Shown: positions 27,748 to 37,776, numbered from the stretch's first letter. The stretch is DNA of 64,000 nt from Thalassobacterium maritimum (GCF_031127805.1 NZ_JARXHW010000025.1:6057-70056), one strand, 5' to 3'. Numbers and translations are program-made. Notes: generated by a model not told the origin, from the sequence alone.

Positions 27748-28805
27748 GCCGTTTTCGTCTCGCGGCGATGTTTACGTTTCTCTGCAAATTGACGCCTACG
27801 CGCTAATTCACGCATGTCCACTGCAGGGTCATCGTCCTCAAAAATCTCTTGGCCGATGATTTGCTCAATCACATCCTCCATTGTGATCACACCAGACATG
27901 GAGCCGAATTCATCGACTGCGATCGCGAGTTGTTGGTGGTTTTTTAGGAATGTCTGTAAGGCGTCGGAGGCCGCCGCATTATCCGGCACAAAGATGGCAT
28001 CGTTGGCTAAATCCTTGATTAGCTTGCTTTGCTTGCCTGAAGCCATGGCACCCAGGATATCACGCCGGCGGACGATTCCCGTGATATTATCGGTCTGCTC
28101 CTCATAAATTGGGATTCGGGCAAATGGAATCGTTTTACTTTTTTTAAGTAGCGATGTGACGCTTTCTTGGCCGTCGATCACGTAAGCGACCGTGCGCGGT
28201 GTCATGATTTGGTTGACCAATAATTCGTCAAGGCTGAGCGCATTATTGATCATATCACGCTCGTTTGCTGTCAATGTGCCTTCTTTAGCGCTTTTTTCAG
28301 CTAAGAGTAAAATTTCCTCATCGCTATCGGTTGTGTTGCTGGGGGGGCGCAAAGTAAAACGCACGACAAAGCCCACCACAGTTGAAAGTGGAGCCATGAC
28401 CGCGCACAGCCAGACGAGCGGGAAAATCAAAATAGGTTGTAAGGCAGGACGATACAATACGCCCACATTCTTGGGGATGATTTCTGAGAAAAAGAGGATC
28501 GCTAGCGCCATGGCACTCGAGACTTTGAGCAGTATATTGCTATCTTGAGGCCACATTTGGACCGCGAGACCGCCAACCATGGTCGCGCCCAGCGTATTCG
28601 CGATGGTATTTAGGCTCAGGATCGCAGAACTTGTCTCTTCCAGGCCAAGTTTGTGCTTTTCTAGCTTCTCTCCCCGTTTCGGATACGTTTTTTTTAAGCC
28701 TTCAATTTCCGCTGTGGTGGTACTAAGAATCATAGCTTCCAGTACGGAGCAGAGGGCAGAGATGCCGATCGTGAAGGCGATGGCTAAGATGAATGCGAAA
28801 ATCAT
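27744..28805 (-). CDS. CNNM/DUF21 plus CBS-pair membrane protein
   Basis: 353 residues. The N-terminal half is a DUF21/CNNM transmembrane domain with the hallmarks GISALCSVLEAMILS and LSLNTIANTLGATMVGG. The second half is a CBS pair (MTPRTVAYVIDGQES; FGSMSGVITMEDVIEQIIGQEI). The C-terminal CorC_HlyC domain is absent and the chain ends in a basic tail. Relatives are linked to magnesium or cobalt export and homeostasis. Its stop codon overlaps the stop of the convergent histidine kinase by four bases. A perfect inverted repeat lies about 20 bases upstream of the start codon. Confidence 0.87.
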   Translation of the reverse strand: MIFAFILAIAFTIGISALCSVLEAMILSTTTAEIEGLKKTYPKRGEKLEKHKLGLEETSSAILSLNTIANTLGATMVGGLAVQMWPQDSNILLKVSSAMALAILFFSEIIPKNVGVLYRPALQPILIFPLVWLCAVMAPLSTVVGFVVRFTLRPPSNTTDSDEEILLLAEKSAKEGTLTANERDMINNALSLDELLVNQIMTPRTVAYVIDGQESVTSLLKKSKTIPFARIPIYEEQTDNITGIVRRRDILGAMASGKQSKLIKDLANDAIFVPDNAAASDALQTFLKNHQQLAIAVDEFGSMSGVITMEDVIEQIIGQEIFEDDDPAVDMRELARRRQFAEKRKHRRETKTA

Positions 28806-29021
28806 TGTCAGGGTGCCTCTTGCGTCATGTCATTGTGACATGTGTTTAGCTTACAAGCGCACAAATGACTAGCCTTGATGGCGCTCTAGCACCGAGTTTC
28901 AAGTATTAATTCGTAGAATCTACTGTGTTACATTCTTAAAAGAAGCCCTGCTAAAGTCTTGACCGCGTTTTAGGCTAGGCGATACTGGCGATATCCACTT
29001 AACATTATTTCAATTTTTGGC
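28806..29021. promoter_or_regulatory. Divergent intergenic region with a perfect inverted repeat
   Basis: This 216-bp gap between the CNNM gene (minus) and the PEGA lipoprotein (plus) must hold both promoters. At 28826-28842 lies CATGTCA-TTG-TGACATG, a perfect 7-bp inverted repeat with a 3-bp centre, 20 bases before the CNNM start. It could be an operator. I see no recognisable riboswitch. Confidence 0.4.
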
Positions 29022-29534
29022 ATGAAAGTTACCCCATTTTTCACCTCAGTTTCTATTGCTCTATCTTCGCTTGTTTTTGCGGGTTGTGCTTCTTTTGAGC
29101 GCGGCGTTCCACAAGAGGTTGTCATCTTATCTTTTCCTTCGGAGTCGAGTGTCTACATCAATGGCGATGCTGCTGGTATCACTCCTATGGAGATTGCTTT
29201 GCCGCGTAAAATGACGCATGAAATTCGCTTGGAGAAGGCCGGCTATAATGCTGCGGTTAAATATTTCACCCCAGTTCCCAACGAAAAAGCTGAAAACTTC
29301 ATTCGCTTTGGCTTGCAAGAGGATTTAGGCTATTACGTCGATCTGGAACCCGGCACGATGAAGGCAGAATTGAAGAGTGGCTTAGTGCCTGGGTCGACTG
29401 GGGGAGATCCTTTTGCGCGTTTAGCTCAACGAGCCTTGGCGGCAGATGCTCAGCTGGAGGCGGGGGAAATTACACCGCTGGAGCACAAATATATTATTGA
29501 GCAAATCTTGGAGTTCTTCGAGTCGCGTAGCTAA
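29022..29534 (+). CDS. PEGA-domain lipoprotein
   Basis: 170 residues with a lipobox VFAGC (Cys22). Residues about 33-90 form a PEGA-type beta-sandwich: VVILSFPSESSVYINGDAAG, TPMEIALPRKMTHEIRLEKAGY. The remaining part is helical and charged with no family I recognise. PEGA domains are found in cell-surface and S-layer-associated proteins. No partner gene is apparent; gcvH follows 88 bases downstream and is unrelated in function. Confidence 0.8.
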   Translation: MKVTPFFTSVSIALSSLVFAGCASFERGVPQEVVILSFPSESSVYINGDAAGITPMEIALPRKMTHEIRLEKAGYNAAVKYFTPVPNEKAENFIRFGLQEDLGYYVDLEPGTMKAELKSGLVPGSTGGDPFARLAQRALAADAQLEAGEITPLEHKYIIEQILEFFESRS

Positions 29535-29622
29535 GCTTGTAACTTCGCGAAGTCGGGAAGCTTCCTGTTCAAAGTTGTTTTTCTGACTCGCTTTTCAGTT
29601 TGGTCGCATTTTCATAGACTGT

Positions 29623-30003
29623 ATGAGTCAAGTTCTCGAAGCCCTTCTATATACTAAAGACCACGAGTGGATCCAAGTCCACGCTGACGGCACTGCTACA
29701 GTCGGTATTACCGATTACGCGCAAGAGAGCCTTGGCGATATTACTTTTGTTGAATTTCCTGCAGTCGGGGATTCCTTTAACGTTGGCGAGACCTTTGGCG
29801 TCGTCGAATCGGTTAAGGCCGCTTCAGATCTGTTCATGCCAGTGGATGCTGAGGTGATTGAGATTAACGAAGAGGTGGATTCCGAGCCAGAGTTGCTCAA
29901 TAGCGATCCGTATCAAAAAGGCTGGCTCTTGAAGATTCGTTTGAATGACGCTTCTCAAACTCAGACCTTACTTAAGGCGGATGCGTATTCCGAGCTGGTT
30001 TAA
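29623..30003 (+). CDS. gcvH: Glycine cleavage system H protein
   Basis: 126 residues of normal length. It has the family start YTKDHEWIQVH, the G-I-T-DYAQESLGDI segment and the lipoylation site Lys65 in GVVESVKAASDLFMPV. It carries the aminomethyl group between P and T proteins of the glycine cleavage complex. gcvT and gcvP are not adjacent; it stands alone between a PEGA lipoprotein and arginine decarboxylase. Confidence 0.95.
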   Translation: MSQVLEALLYTKDHEWIQVHADGTATVGITDYAQESLGDITFVEFPAVGDSFNVGETFGVVESVKAASDLFMPVDAEVIEINEEVDSEPELLNSDPYQKGWLLKIRLNDASQTQTLLKADAYSELV

Positions 30004-30074
30004 GGCACGCTTCGTTGGCGATTTGCGTCCATATTCCGGGCGCAAGCTATCCTTTGAGATGGCTTAAAAAAACT

Positions 30075-32003
30075 ATGACAGCTTCGTATCAAGACAAACC
30101 GTCGACATGGACGGTTGAAGACTCTGAAAATTATTACGGTCTCAAGCGTTGGGGCGGCGGGCACTTTTCGATCGACGAGGGCGGCTATATGCAGGTGCAC
30201 CCTTTGTGCGATCCGCGCAGTATTCGCATTCACGACATTGTGAAGGAGGCCGCGCAGAAGGGGCTGAAACCACCGCTTACGGTGCGCATTCAGGATCTCC
30301 TGCACACGCGCGTTATTCAGCTCAACGAGCTCTTTCGCGATGCGATTAAGGACGAGCAATACCAGGGGCGCTATCGCGGCGTCTTTCCGATCAAGGTTAA
30401 TCAACTGCGCGAGGTCGTCGAAGAGATCCAAGATGCGGGCAAGCCTTTTAATTATGGGCTCGAGTGTGGCAGTAAACCGGAGTTGATGATCGCACTTGCG
30501 ATGCATAAGGACCCGAAGTCTTTGATCATTTGCAACGGTTACAAGGACGACGAGTTTATCCGCCTCGCGCTGCAAGGTCTGCGTTTGGGCAAAGAGATTT
30601 ATCTCGTGGTCGAGCAGTTGAGCGAAGTTGCACGTATTATTCAGATTTCGAAGAAGCTGGGAGTGACGCCTCGGATTGGTTTCCGTATTAAGCTTTCCAC
30701 GGTAGGCGAGGGGAAGTGGGCCAGTTCCTCGGGAGAGGATGCCAAGTTCGGGCTCACGAGTCCCGAGATTATTGATGGCGCTCGGCGTCTCAAGCGTGCT
30801 GGGCTGACGGAGAGTTTGCGCCTGATTCATTTCCATATCGGCTCGCAGGTGCCCAATATTCAGACCATTAAGAAAGCCACTGTCGAAGCGGCGCGTTTTT
30901 ATTGTGAGCTGAAGAAGATGGGCTTCCCCATGGAGTTAATGGATGTCGGGGGCGGCCTCGGGATCGACTATGACGGCTCTCGTAGTAATTACGAAAGCTC
31001 GATGAATTACACCATGCGGGAGTATGCACGTGATGTCGTGTATAATATTAAGTCCGTCTGTCAGGATGCAGAGATTGATGTGCCCGATATTGTGACCGAG
31101 AGTGGACGTGCCATCGTCGCACCGCACTCGATCTTGATTACTGAAGTCTGCGATCGTATTTCTAAAACTGCAGTGCCTCCTAAACCCGCTGCAAAACGTA
31201 AAAAAGTGAATCCTGTATTGTTGGATTTGCAGGCAAACTTGGAGAACAAGCATGGTTCGACGCCATTGGAGCGTTATCATGATGCACTGCAGAAAAAGGA
31301 AGAGGCGAATCATCTATTCAGTCTCGGCTATTTAGATCTAGCAGAGCGGGCACAGGCGGACTCTACTTACTGGGCAATTTGCCAAGAACTCTGTCAGCAA
31401 GCGAAGCATAGTCGCTACACTCCCGAAGAATTAGAGAGCTTGCCGCAAATGATGGCGGAGCAATACGTTTGTAACTTTTCTGTCTTTCAATCGCTGATTG
31501 ATCATTGGGCCTGTAAACAGCTCTTTCCTGTCGCGCCCTTGCACCGCTTGAACGAGTCTCCCGATGTGGATGCCACCTTAGTGGATATCACCTGTGATAG
31601 TGAGGGTAAAATGTCCTCTTTTACCGACGTTGAAGACATACGCCACACCTTGCGCTTGCATGAGCTCAAGCCCAAGGAACCCTACTACCTCGGTGTTTTC
31701 CTTGTCGGCGCATATCAAGATATAATGGGTGATTTGCACAATCTTTTCGGTCGTGTGAACGAAGTGCACGTTTTCTTGGAAGATGATGAGGAAGATGGTT
31801 TCTATATCGAAGACAGTATTAAGGGCTTTACTGTCAATGATGTGATTGGTTTTACGCAATACGATGGTCACATCCTTACGCGTTTGATGAAGAAGCAGAT
31901 CGATCGCGCAACTAAAGCCGATGAGATCAAACCACGCGAGGGCACGCGCATGCTCGATGAGTATGCGGAGCTATTGCGTGGGCACACCTATTTGGCGACC
32001 TAG
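30075..32003 (+). CDS. speA: Biosynthetic arginine decarboxylase
   Basis: 642 residues from ATG 30075; the frame begins earlier, but homologues start near this Met (MTASYQDKPSTWTVEDSENYYGLKRWG). It is a fold-III PLP decarboxylase. The PLP-binding lysine is in VFPIKVNQLREVVEEI, the phosphate-binding LMDVGGGLGIDYDGS lies in the middle, and the inserted helical domain (HDALQKKEEANHLFSLG) is typical of SpeA. It converts arginine to agmatine for putrescine and spermidine synthesis. speB is not in the window. Confidence 0.93.
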   Translation: MTASYQDKPSTWTVEDSENYYGLKRWGGGHFSIDEGGYMQVHPLCDPRSIRIHDIVKEAAQKGLKPPLTVRIQDLLHTRVIQLNELFRDAIKDEQYQGRYRGVFPIKVNQLREVVEEIQDAGKPFNYGLECGSKPELMIALAMHKDPKSLIICNGYKDDEFIRLALQGLRLGKEIYLVVEQLSEVARIIQISKKLGVTPRIGFRIKLSTVGEGKWASSSGEDAKFGLTSPEIIDGARRLKRAGLTESLRLIHFHIGSQVPNIQTIKKATVEAARFYCELKKMGFPMELMDVGGGLGIDYDGSRSNYESSMNYTMREYARDVVYNIKSVCQDAEIDVPDIVTESGRAIVAPHSILITEVCDRISKTAVPPKPAAKRKKVNPVLLDLQANLENKHGSTPLERYHDALQKKEEANHLFSLGYLDLAERAQADSTYWAICQELCQQAKHSRYTPEELESLPQMMAEQYVCNFSVFQSLIDHWACKQLFPVAPLHRLNESPDVDATLVDITCDSEGKMSSFTDVEDIRHTLRLHELKPKEPYYLGVFLVGAYQDIMGDLHNLFGRVNEVHVFLEDDEEDGFYIEDSIKGFTVNDVIGFTQYDGHILTRLMKKQIDRATKADEIKPREGTRMLDEYAELLRGHTYLAT

Positions 32004-32018
32004 GCTTTTAGTCACTGC

Positions 32019-33473
32019 ATGCAGCAACCACCACAACTGATTGATTGGCCATCCTGTGCGCTCGCGATCCAACGGCGCTTTGGTGAAACCGCGATTGAGC
32101 CCTCAGTGCTGGCGCATTTGCAAGCGGCCAGTCGTGTTCTGGTGGCCTGTTCTGGGGGGGCGGACTCTGTATTTATGCTTTGCATACTAGTCGCCCAGGC
32201 TCAGACGCTCGGGCTCGAGATCCATGTGGCGCATTACAACCATCGCTGGCGTGCGGAAGATTCGGATGCGGATGCGGCGTTCGTTGAGTCTCTGGCGGAT
32301 GCGTTCGAGCTTCCGTTTCATAGTGATATTCGCCCCGATTATGAGGCCGCCTTTACTGAAACCACCGCGCGGGCTTTGCGTTTAGAATTTTTGCGTAAAG
32401 TGGCTAAAGAACAGAGCTGCCGCTATATTGCATTTGGACACCAATTAGATGATATACTTGAAACGCAACTACAGCGCATTGTGCGTGGTTGCGCTTCAGA
32501 TGGTCTGGCGGCACCACGTCCAGTCAGTGTTTTTACGGGTCATCCTACCCACTTGCGCCCTTTGTTACATCTGCGGGCGGTGGATGTGAGGATGGCGCTT
32601 AATGTTAGCTCTGCGGTTTGGCGTGAAGATAGTTCCAACGCAGATGTGAGCATTGCTCGTAATGCGCTGCGACAAGAGATCATTCCTGACTTAGCGCAAG
32701 CCCTCGGGCGTGATCCCGCCACGGGCGCAGCCCGTACGCGACGCTTGTTAGAAGAAGATGCCGCTGCGCTAGATCAATTGGCGCGTGAATATTTGCCTCA
32801 GGCCTATGCACATGCCGACAGCTTGGACCGGTTTGCATTGCGCGCCGTGCCTACTGCGCTCTTGCGCCGTGCATTGGCTGAATGGCTGAATGGACACGGA
32901 CTCATTCGCTCGGTGGGGGCCCCCGCGATGGATATTTTGATTGAGACGCTGTGTAGTCATCGCGAGCGTTACCGCATGAGTGCAGGTTCGCATTATCTCG
33001 TTTTAGATTCGCAGACGCTGCGGTGGGAGCATGAGGACGCTACGGCTCAGTTAGATGCTCTGCGACCCACGGTTTTGGGCTTGGGAGAAGCTGCATTTTT
33101 GTCTACAGGCGCATTGATTGAGGCCGAGGTGATCGACTTAAGTCCCGCTCTGCGGCAAAAAATAGAGGCCGGAGACATCGATCCTCGCACCGAGGCCATG
33201 TTGCGTTACGATGGAGAACTTGCCTTTCAGATTCGCTCTTGGCAACCTGGCGACCGCTTTTATCCACTCGGTGCGCCCGGTGGTAAGAAGCTTAAGAGCT
33301 GCTTTATCGACCGCCGGATTCCGCACTTGGAACGAAAAACGCTCCCCCTTGTCCTTAACGCCTCACAAGAGATCATCTGGGTGCCTGGATTCCCCCCCGC
33401 TGAGAGCCACAAAATTTGCCCTACAACGAAGAAGGCTCTTAGGTTGACTTACCAAATTAGAAAACCACTTTGA
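32019..33473 (+). CDS. tilS: tRNA(Ile) lysidine synthase
   Basis: 484 residues, full-length type with C-terminal domains. The PP-loop ATP motif is at residues 45-50 (SGGADS), followed by HYNHRWRAEDSDADAAFVE and the FGHQLDDILETQLQRIVRG segment. It ligates lysine to C34 of the tRNA(Ile) CAU anticodon so that it reads AUA. It starts 15 bases after speA and is followed seven bases later by ftsH, an order (tilS-ftsH) that is common in bacteria. Confidence 0.93.
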   Translation: MQQPPQLIDWPSCALAIQRRFGETAIEPSVLAHLQAASRVLVACSGGADSVFMLCILVAQAQTLGLEIHVAHYNHRWRAEDSDADAAFVESLADAFELPFHSDIRPDYEAAFTETTARALRLEFLRKVAKEQSCRYIAFGHQLDDILETQLQRIVRGCASDGLAAPRPVSVFTGHPTHLRPLLHLRAVDVRMALNVSSAVWREDSSNADVSIARNALRQEIIPDLAQALGRDPATGAARTRRLLEEDAAALDQLAREYLPQAYAHADSLDRFALRAVPTALLRRALAEWLNGHGLIRSVGAPAMDILIETLCSHRERYRMSAGSHYLVLDSQTLRWEHEDATAQLDALRPTVLGLGEAAFLSTGALIEAEVIDLSPALRQKIEAGDIDPRTEAMLRYDGELAFQIRSWQPGDRFYPLGAPGGKKLKSCFIDRRIPHLERKTLPLVLNASQEIIWVPGFPPAESHKICPTTKKALRLTYQIRKPL

Positions 33474-33480
33474 CCCACAA

Positions 33481-35538
33481 ATGTCATCAGAGAACAATAA
33501 GCCAAAAAAGAACGAACCCGGTAATAACGGCTCACCGCAGCGCTTCCAGCCTAAGGTATTGCTCGTCTACCTGGTCATCGTTGCTGCTATTTTAACGATC
33601 TGGTTCGCCAATCCTGGCGCCGGAACCAATGTCAAACAACTCACTATCAGCGAGCTGGTGCAAGCTGTTAAGGCGGGACTCATCGCCGAGGGCGATGGCA
33701 TTATGGAGCCAGAGCCTTCCTATGGGCGCGATGGTTATGTCATCAGCGGCGAAATGACCAATCCGGCATTGACCACGCCGGTCGAAGGCGTCGAGCCTGC
33801 TGAGGATCTACCTGCTAAGCTGCAATTTTCGGCGCGTGGCCGTCTGACCGAAGACGACTTTCTGTTGGTGCGTGAAGTGCTCACTGAGAAGCGCGCTACA
33901 ACAGGATTTCAGGATGTGTTGATCAGTTTCCTGCCATTTCTCCTGATTATTGGGCTCTTGTATTTCCTTTTCGTGCGCCAGCTTAAGAGCGCAGGCAAGG
34001 GCGCGATGAGCTTCGGTAAGAGTAAGGCTAAAATGCTCACTCGTGAGAAGGGCTCCATTAATTTTAAGGATGTGGCTGGCTGTGACGAAGCGAAGGAAGA
34101 AGTTTCCGAAGTGGTTGATTTCCTCAAAGACCCTAAGAAGTTTCAACGCATCGGTGGACGCATTCCAAAGGGTGTGCTGATGGTGGGCCCTCCGGGCACG
34201 GGTAAGACGCTCTTGGCCAAGGCTGTTGCCGGCGAGGCGGAAGTTCCGTTCTTCTCGATCAGTGGTTCTGATTTCGTTGAAATGTTCGTGGGGGTCGGTG
34301 CGGCTCGTGTGCGCGACATGTTTGAGCAAGGCCGTAAGAATGCGCCCTGCATTGTATTTATTGATGAAATCGATGCGGTCGGCCGCCAACGCGGCTCTGG
34401 AGTCGGTGGCGGTAACGACGAGCGCGAGCAAACGCTCAATTCGCTGCTGGTCGAAATGGACGGTTTTGATGGGCACGAAGGTGTGATCATCATCGCTGCG
34501 ACCAATCGTCCGGATGTTTTGGATAACGCACTCCTGCGTCCTGGTCGTTTTGACCGTCAAGTCACGATCGACTTACCCGACCTAAATGGCCGCCATGAAA
34601 TCTTGCTGGTACATGCCAAAAAGATCGCTCTCTCGGAAGAGGTGAATCTCGAACACGTGGCGCGCAACACTCCCGGCTTTTCGGGGGCTGATTTGGCCAA
34701 CCTCTTAAACGAAGGTGCGCTCATCGCGGCACGTTATAATAAGAAGGCAGTCGAGATGAATGACATCGATGAGGCACGTGATAAGATCTCCTTCGGTCGC
34801 GAGCGTCGTAAGTTGATGGATGAAGAAGATCGCAAGATCATCGCTTTCCACGAAGCCGGTCACGCTCTGATTAAAGGCGTGCTGGACGATGGGCATATGC
34901 CCGTGCATAAGGTCACTATTATTCCACGTGGTCAGAGCCTCGGTTCGACTATGTTCATGCCGAAAAAGGATACACTCAACCATTCCAAGCGTCGTTTGAT
35001 TGATGACATTTGCTGCACCTTGGGTGGCCGTGCGGCCGAAGACATCGTGCTCGGCGATATTACCAGTGGCGCCTCGGGAGATATTAGTATGGCGAGTCGC
35101 ACCGCGCGTCACATGGTCTGTGATTGGGGCATGTCGGAACTCGGTATGGTGGCCCTCGGCGAGAGCCAAGGTGGCGGTTACCTCGGCCAAGGCGGACCGA
35201 GCACTAAGAATTACAGCGAAGAAACCGCTCAGAAAATCGACAAAATTGTGCGCGACATGATTCAGGGGCAATACCAGCGTGCGCTCCAGATTCTGAATGA
35301 TCATCGCAATGCACTTGATGTGATTGCAGAGTCCTTACTCGAACACGAGACGATCGACGGTAAGCACGTATTAGAAATTATCGAATTTGGCGAAATGCGT
35401 TCTCCGATCGTGAAACGTATTTTGGTGGCCGAGGAGCCCGATGACGACGATGAGTCCGATGGTGAGCCAAAGAAGGTCAACGAAGAAGATAAAGACAAAG
35501 GCAGCCTCGCTGGCGATGAAGCGCCCGCACCCGCATAG
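33481..35538 (+). CDS. ftsH: ATP-dependent zinc metalloprotease FtsH
   Basis: 685 residues. TM1 is about residues 22-42, followed by a periplasmic domain of about 100 residues; TM2 is about 145-167. The AAA module has GPPGTGKT near residue 236, FIDEIDAVGRQRG (Walker B) and the SRH arginines in LLRPGRFDRQV. The protease zinc site is HEAGH at 457-461. The C-terminal tail is long and very acidic. It is a membrane-anchored hexamer that extracts and degrades membrane and short-lived cytoplasmic proteins. It follows tilS by seven bases. Confidence 0.96.
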   Translation: MSSENNKPKKNEPGNNGSPQRFQPKVLLVYLVIVAAILTIWFANPGAGTNVKQLTISELVQAVKAGLIAEGDGIMEPEPSYGRDGYVISGEMTNPALTTPVEGVEPAEDLPAKLQFSARGRLTEDDFLLVREVLTEKRATTGFQDVLISFLPFLLIIGLLYFLFVRQLKSAGKGAMSFGKSKAKMLTREKGSINFKDVAGCDEAKEEVSEVVDFLKDPKKFQRIGGRIPKGVLMVGPPGTGKTLLAKAVAGEAEVPFFSISGSDFVEMFVGVGAARVRDMFEQGRKNAPCIVFIDEIDAVGRQRGSGVGGGNDEREQTLNSLLVEMDGFDGHEGVIIIAATNRPDVLDNALLRPGRFDRQVTIDLPDLNGRHEILLVHAKKIALSEEVNLEHVARNTPGFSGADLANLLNEGALIAARYNKKAVEMNDIDEARDKISFGRERRKLMDEEDRKIIAFHEAGHALIKGVLDDGHMPVHKVTIIPRGQSLGSTMFMPKKDTLNHSKRRLIDDICCTLGGRAAEDIVLGDITSGASGDISMASRTARHMVCDWGMSELGMVALGESQGGGYLGQGGPSTKNYSEETAQKIDKIVRDMIQGQYQRALQILNDHRNALDVIAESLLEHETIDGKHVLEIIEFGEMRSPIVKRILVAEEPDDDDESDGEPKKVNEEDKDKGSLAGDEAPAPA

Positions 35539-35574
35539 GGCGCGGTGCTTCCTGCACTCGTTGCAGTCGATCTC

Positions 35575-36498
35575 ATGAACACTGAATTCACCTACAGTTT
35601 AGAAGACCTCGGCACGCTCGAGTTCGAGGGCACACCGCTGGCTGTGATCGGGCATCCGATTCATCACTCAGTCAGTCCTGCCATGCACAATGCGGCGATC
35701 GCTAAAATGCGTCTTTCAAACTCGCGTTTCAATGATTGGGCATACTACCGCTTCGACATTGCGCCAGAGGATTTTGCCGAGGCTATTCCCTTGTTTTTTA
35801 AGCATAACTTCCTCGGGCTGAATCTGACGATCCCGCACAAGGTGCAGGCGATGGATTTGATCTCCGGCGTTTCTCCGGACGGTGAACGTATGGGCGCGGT
35901 CAATACACTGGTTTGGGGGGAGCATGGCTACGATGGCTTTAATACCGACGGTTACGGCCTTAAAAACGCTCTTAAGGCCGATCTGGGCGTATCCATTAAA
36001 GATTCCACTGTCATTTTACTCGGATCTGGCGGAGCCGCGCGGGCTGCTGCGGTACAGTGTATTCTCGATGGCTGCAAGAAGCTCTACATCGGTAACCGCA
36101 GCGTCGAGCGACTCGATCAATTGATGGAGGTCGTTCAAGCCATGCCGGGAGGGGAGTGTGCGGAAGCTTTTGCACTCGCTGAGCCACCTATTGATTTGCC
36201 CGAGTGCGGTATCTTGGTTAACGCAACATCGCTCGGGCTTAAAGAGTCGGATCCGGCCCCCTTCAATGTAGCTACACTGCCTGCGGGGTGGGTGGTTTAT
36301 GATATGATCTATAATCCTGATGCCACACGCTTGCTTCAAGCGGCGCGGGCCCGCGGCTTGCGCGCTGCCAATGGCCTCTCGATGCTGGTGCATCAAGGTG
36401 TGCGCTCGCTGGAAATCTGGTCGCACGCTGAGGTGGATGCCCATACTATGATGCGTGCCGCTTGTCACGCGCTCGACCTACCGCCGCGTATCGATTGA
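35575..36498 (+). CDS. aroE: Shikimate dehydrogenase
   Basis: 307 residues from ATG 35575. The shikimate-binding start AVIGHPIHHSVSPAMHNAA has the two conserved Ser residues, the catalytic Lys is in LTIPHKVQAMDLI, then NTDGYGLKNAL, and the NADP-binding loop LLGSGGAARAAAVQC. It reduces 3-dehydroshikimate to shikimate in aromatic amino acid synthesis. It is 36 bases after ftsH and 36 before the aldo/keto reductase. Confidence 0.93.
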   Translation: MNTEFTYSLEDLGTLEFEGTPLAVIGHPIHHSVSPAMHNAAIAKMRLSNSRFNDWAYYRFDIAPEDFAEAIPLFFKHNFLGLNLTIPHKVQAMDLISGVSPDGERMGAVNTLVWGEHGYDGFNTDGYGLKNALKADLGVSIKDSTVILLGSGGAARAAAVQCILDGCKKLYIGNRSVERLDQLMEVVQAMPGGECAEAFALAEPPIDLPECGILVNATSLGLKESDPAPFNVATLPAGWVVYDMIYNPDATRLLQAARARGLRAANGLSMLVHQGVRSLEIWSHAEVDAHTMMRAACHALDLPPRID

Positions 36499-36534
36499 TC
36501 GCCGCCGTTTTAACCTTGTTTACTTGCCCACTGT

Positions 36535-37530
36535 ATGAAGCCCTACACCCCTGATTCCACTCGTTACGATTCCATGTCCTATGCACGCTGCGGGCGCAGT
36601 GGGCTTAAGCTGCCTCAGATCTCGCTGGGGCTCTGGCATAATTTTGGAGATGTCGACGATTTCGAAAACGCGCGCGCGATGTTGCGCACGGCCTTCGATC
36701 ATGGCATCACACACTTCGACCTCGCCAACAACTATGGCCCCGCCGCTGGTTCCGCCGAGTCGAATTTCGGCAAGATTTTCGCGCAGGACTTTTTCCGCTA
36801 TCGCGATGAGCTCATCATTTCGACCAAAGCCGGTTATCACATGTGGAATGGCCCGTACGGCGAGTGGGGCTCGCGCAAGTATATGCTAGCTAGCCTCGAC
36901 CAAAGCCTAGGCCGTATGGGCATCGACTACGTTGATATTTTCTATAGTCATCGCTACGATCCCGATACTCCCTTGGAAGAAACGATGGGAGCGCTCGACA
37001 CGGCTGTGCGTTCGGGGCGCGCGCTCTACGCGGGGATCTCCTCCTATTCCGCAGAGCAAACCCGTGAGGCCGCTCGTATTTTGCGCGAGCTAGGCACGCC
37101 CTGCATCATTCACCAGCCCAGTTACAATCTTTTCGATCGTTGGATTGAGGACGGCCTGACGGACGCATTGCGTGAAGAGGGCATTGGTTCAATCGTTTTT
37201 TGTCCTCTGGCTCAAGGGCAACTCACTGATAAATACTTGAATGTGGTGCCCGCCGATTCACGGGCAGCTGATGAGCACTCTCCGTTTTTAAATGCGGAGC
37301 GTGTGCAAAAGAATTTATCAAAGATCAAAGCTCTGCATGCGCTGGCCCAGGAACGTGGCCAAAGTCTCGCTCAAATGGCGCTCGCTTGGGTGCTACGTGA
37401 TTCTGTGGTCACCTCGGCGCTGATTGGGGCCAGCCGTCCCCAACAGATCTTGGATAATGTTGCTGCCCTGGATGCGGCGCCCTTTACGGCGGACGAACTT
37501 GAGGCCATCGATCGAGCCTGCGCGCTCTAA
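36535..37530 (+). CDS. Aldo/keto reductase (YghZ/Gpr type)
   Basis: 331 residues with the AKR catalytic tetrad: Asp and Tyr in HFDLANNYGP, Lys in ISTKAGYHMW and His in FYSHRYDPD. The strand order and the segments GSRKYMLASLDQSLGRMGIDYVDIF and AMLRTAFDHGITHFD match the L-glyceraldehyde-3-phosphate reductase (YghZ, AKR14) subgroup, which acts on small aldehydes with NADPH. The substrate here is not certain. It is followed by a 372-base gap before the nitrate cluster. Confidence 0.9.
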   Translation: MKPYTPDSTRYDSMSYARCGRSGLKLPQISLGLWHNFGDVDDFENARAMLRTAFDHGITHFDLANNYGPAAGSAESNFGKIFAQDFFRYRDELIISTKAGYHMWNGPYGEWGSRKYMLASLDQSLGRMGIDYVDIFYSHRYDPDTPLEETMGALDTAVRSGRALYAGISSYSAEQTREAARILRELGTPCIIHQPSYNLFDRWIEDGLTDALREEGIGSIVFCPLAQGQLTDKYLNVVPADSRAADEHSPFLNAERVQKNLSKIKALHALAQERGQSLAQMALAWVLRDSVVTSALIGASRPQQILDNVAALDAAPFTADELEAIDRACAL

Positions 37531-37760
37531 GATAACCCAATAGGCGCATTTTTATACAGTTGCTAGTCAGCTTACTTTTTCAGTTTGGCAGGCTGGAGAC
37601 TCTGTTGGGCTGAGTCGCCGTTCGTATTTGTGATATTACGGACCTTAATTGCCTGAGTGTTTGCACGTCTTTAGCTGGCCTCTAGCTCAATGTTTATCAG
37701 GGCTTGACGCGAATGTAGACTGCCTTTTGTGCATGCTTTATTCATGTTTCGTATGTAAGC

Positions 37761-37776
37761 ATGAATCTAACTCATG
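37761..37776 (+). promoter_or_regulatory. Shared 16-bp near-palindrome, narK copy
   Basis: The sequence is ATGAATCTAACTCATG. A second copy, ATGAATCAAATTCATG, lies at 41130-41145 before nirA, identical at 14 of 16 bases. ATGA/TCAT arms make it nearly palindromic, as for a dimeric regulator. Relative to the sigma-54-like element downstream it would centre near -83. Confidence 0.55.

Noticed and set aside
29548..29574. Palindromes ACTTCGCGAAGT and GGAAGCTTCC after the PEGA gene as a terminator
   Set aside because: Short, loopless, and the T-run is not directly after a stem; too weak to call.
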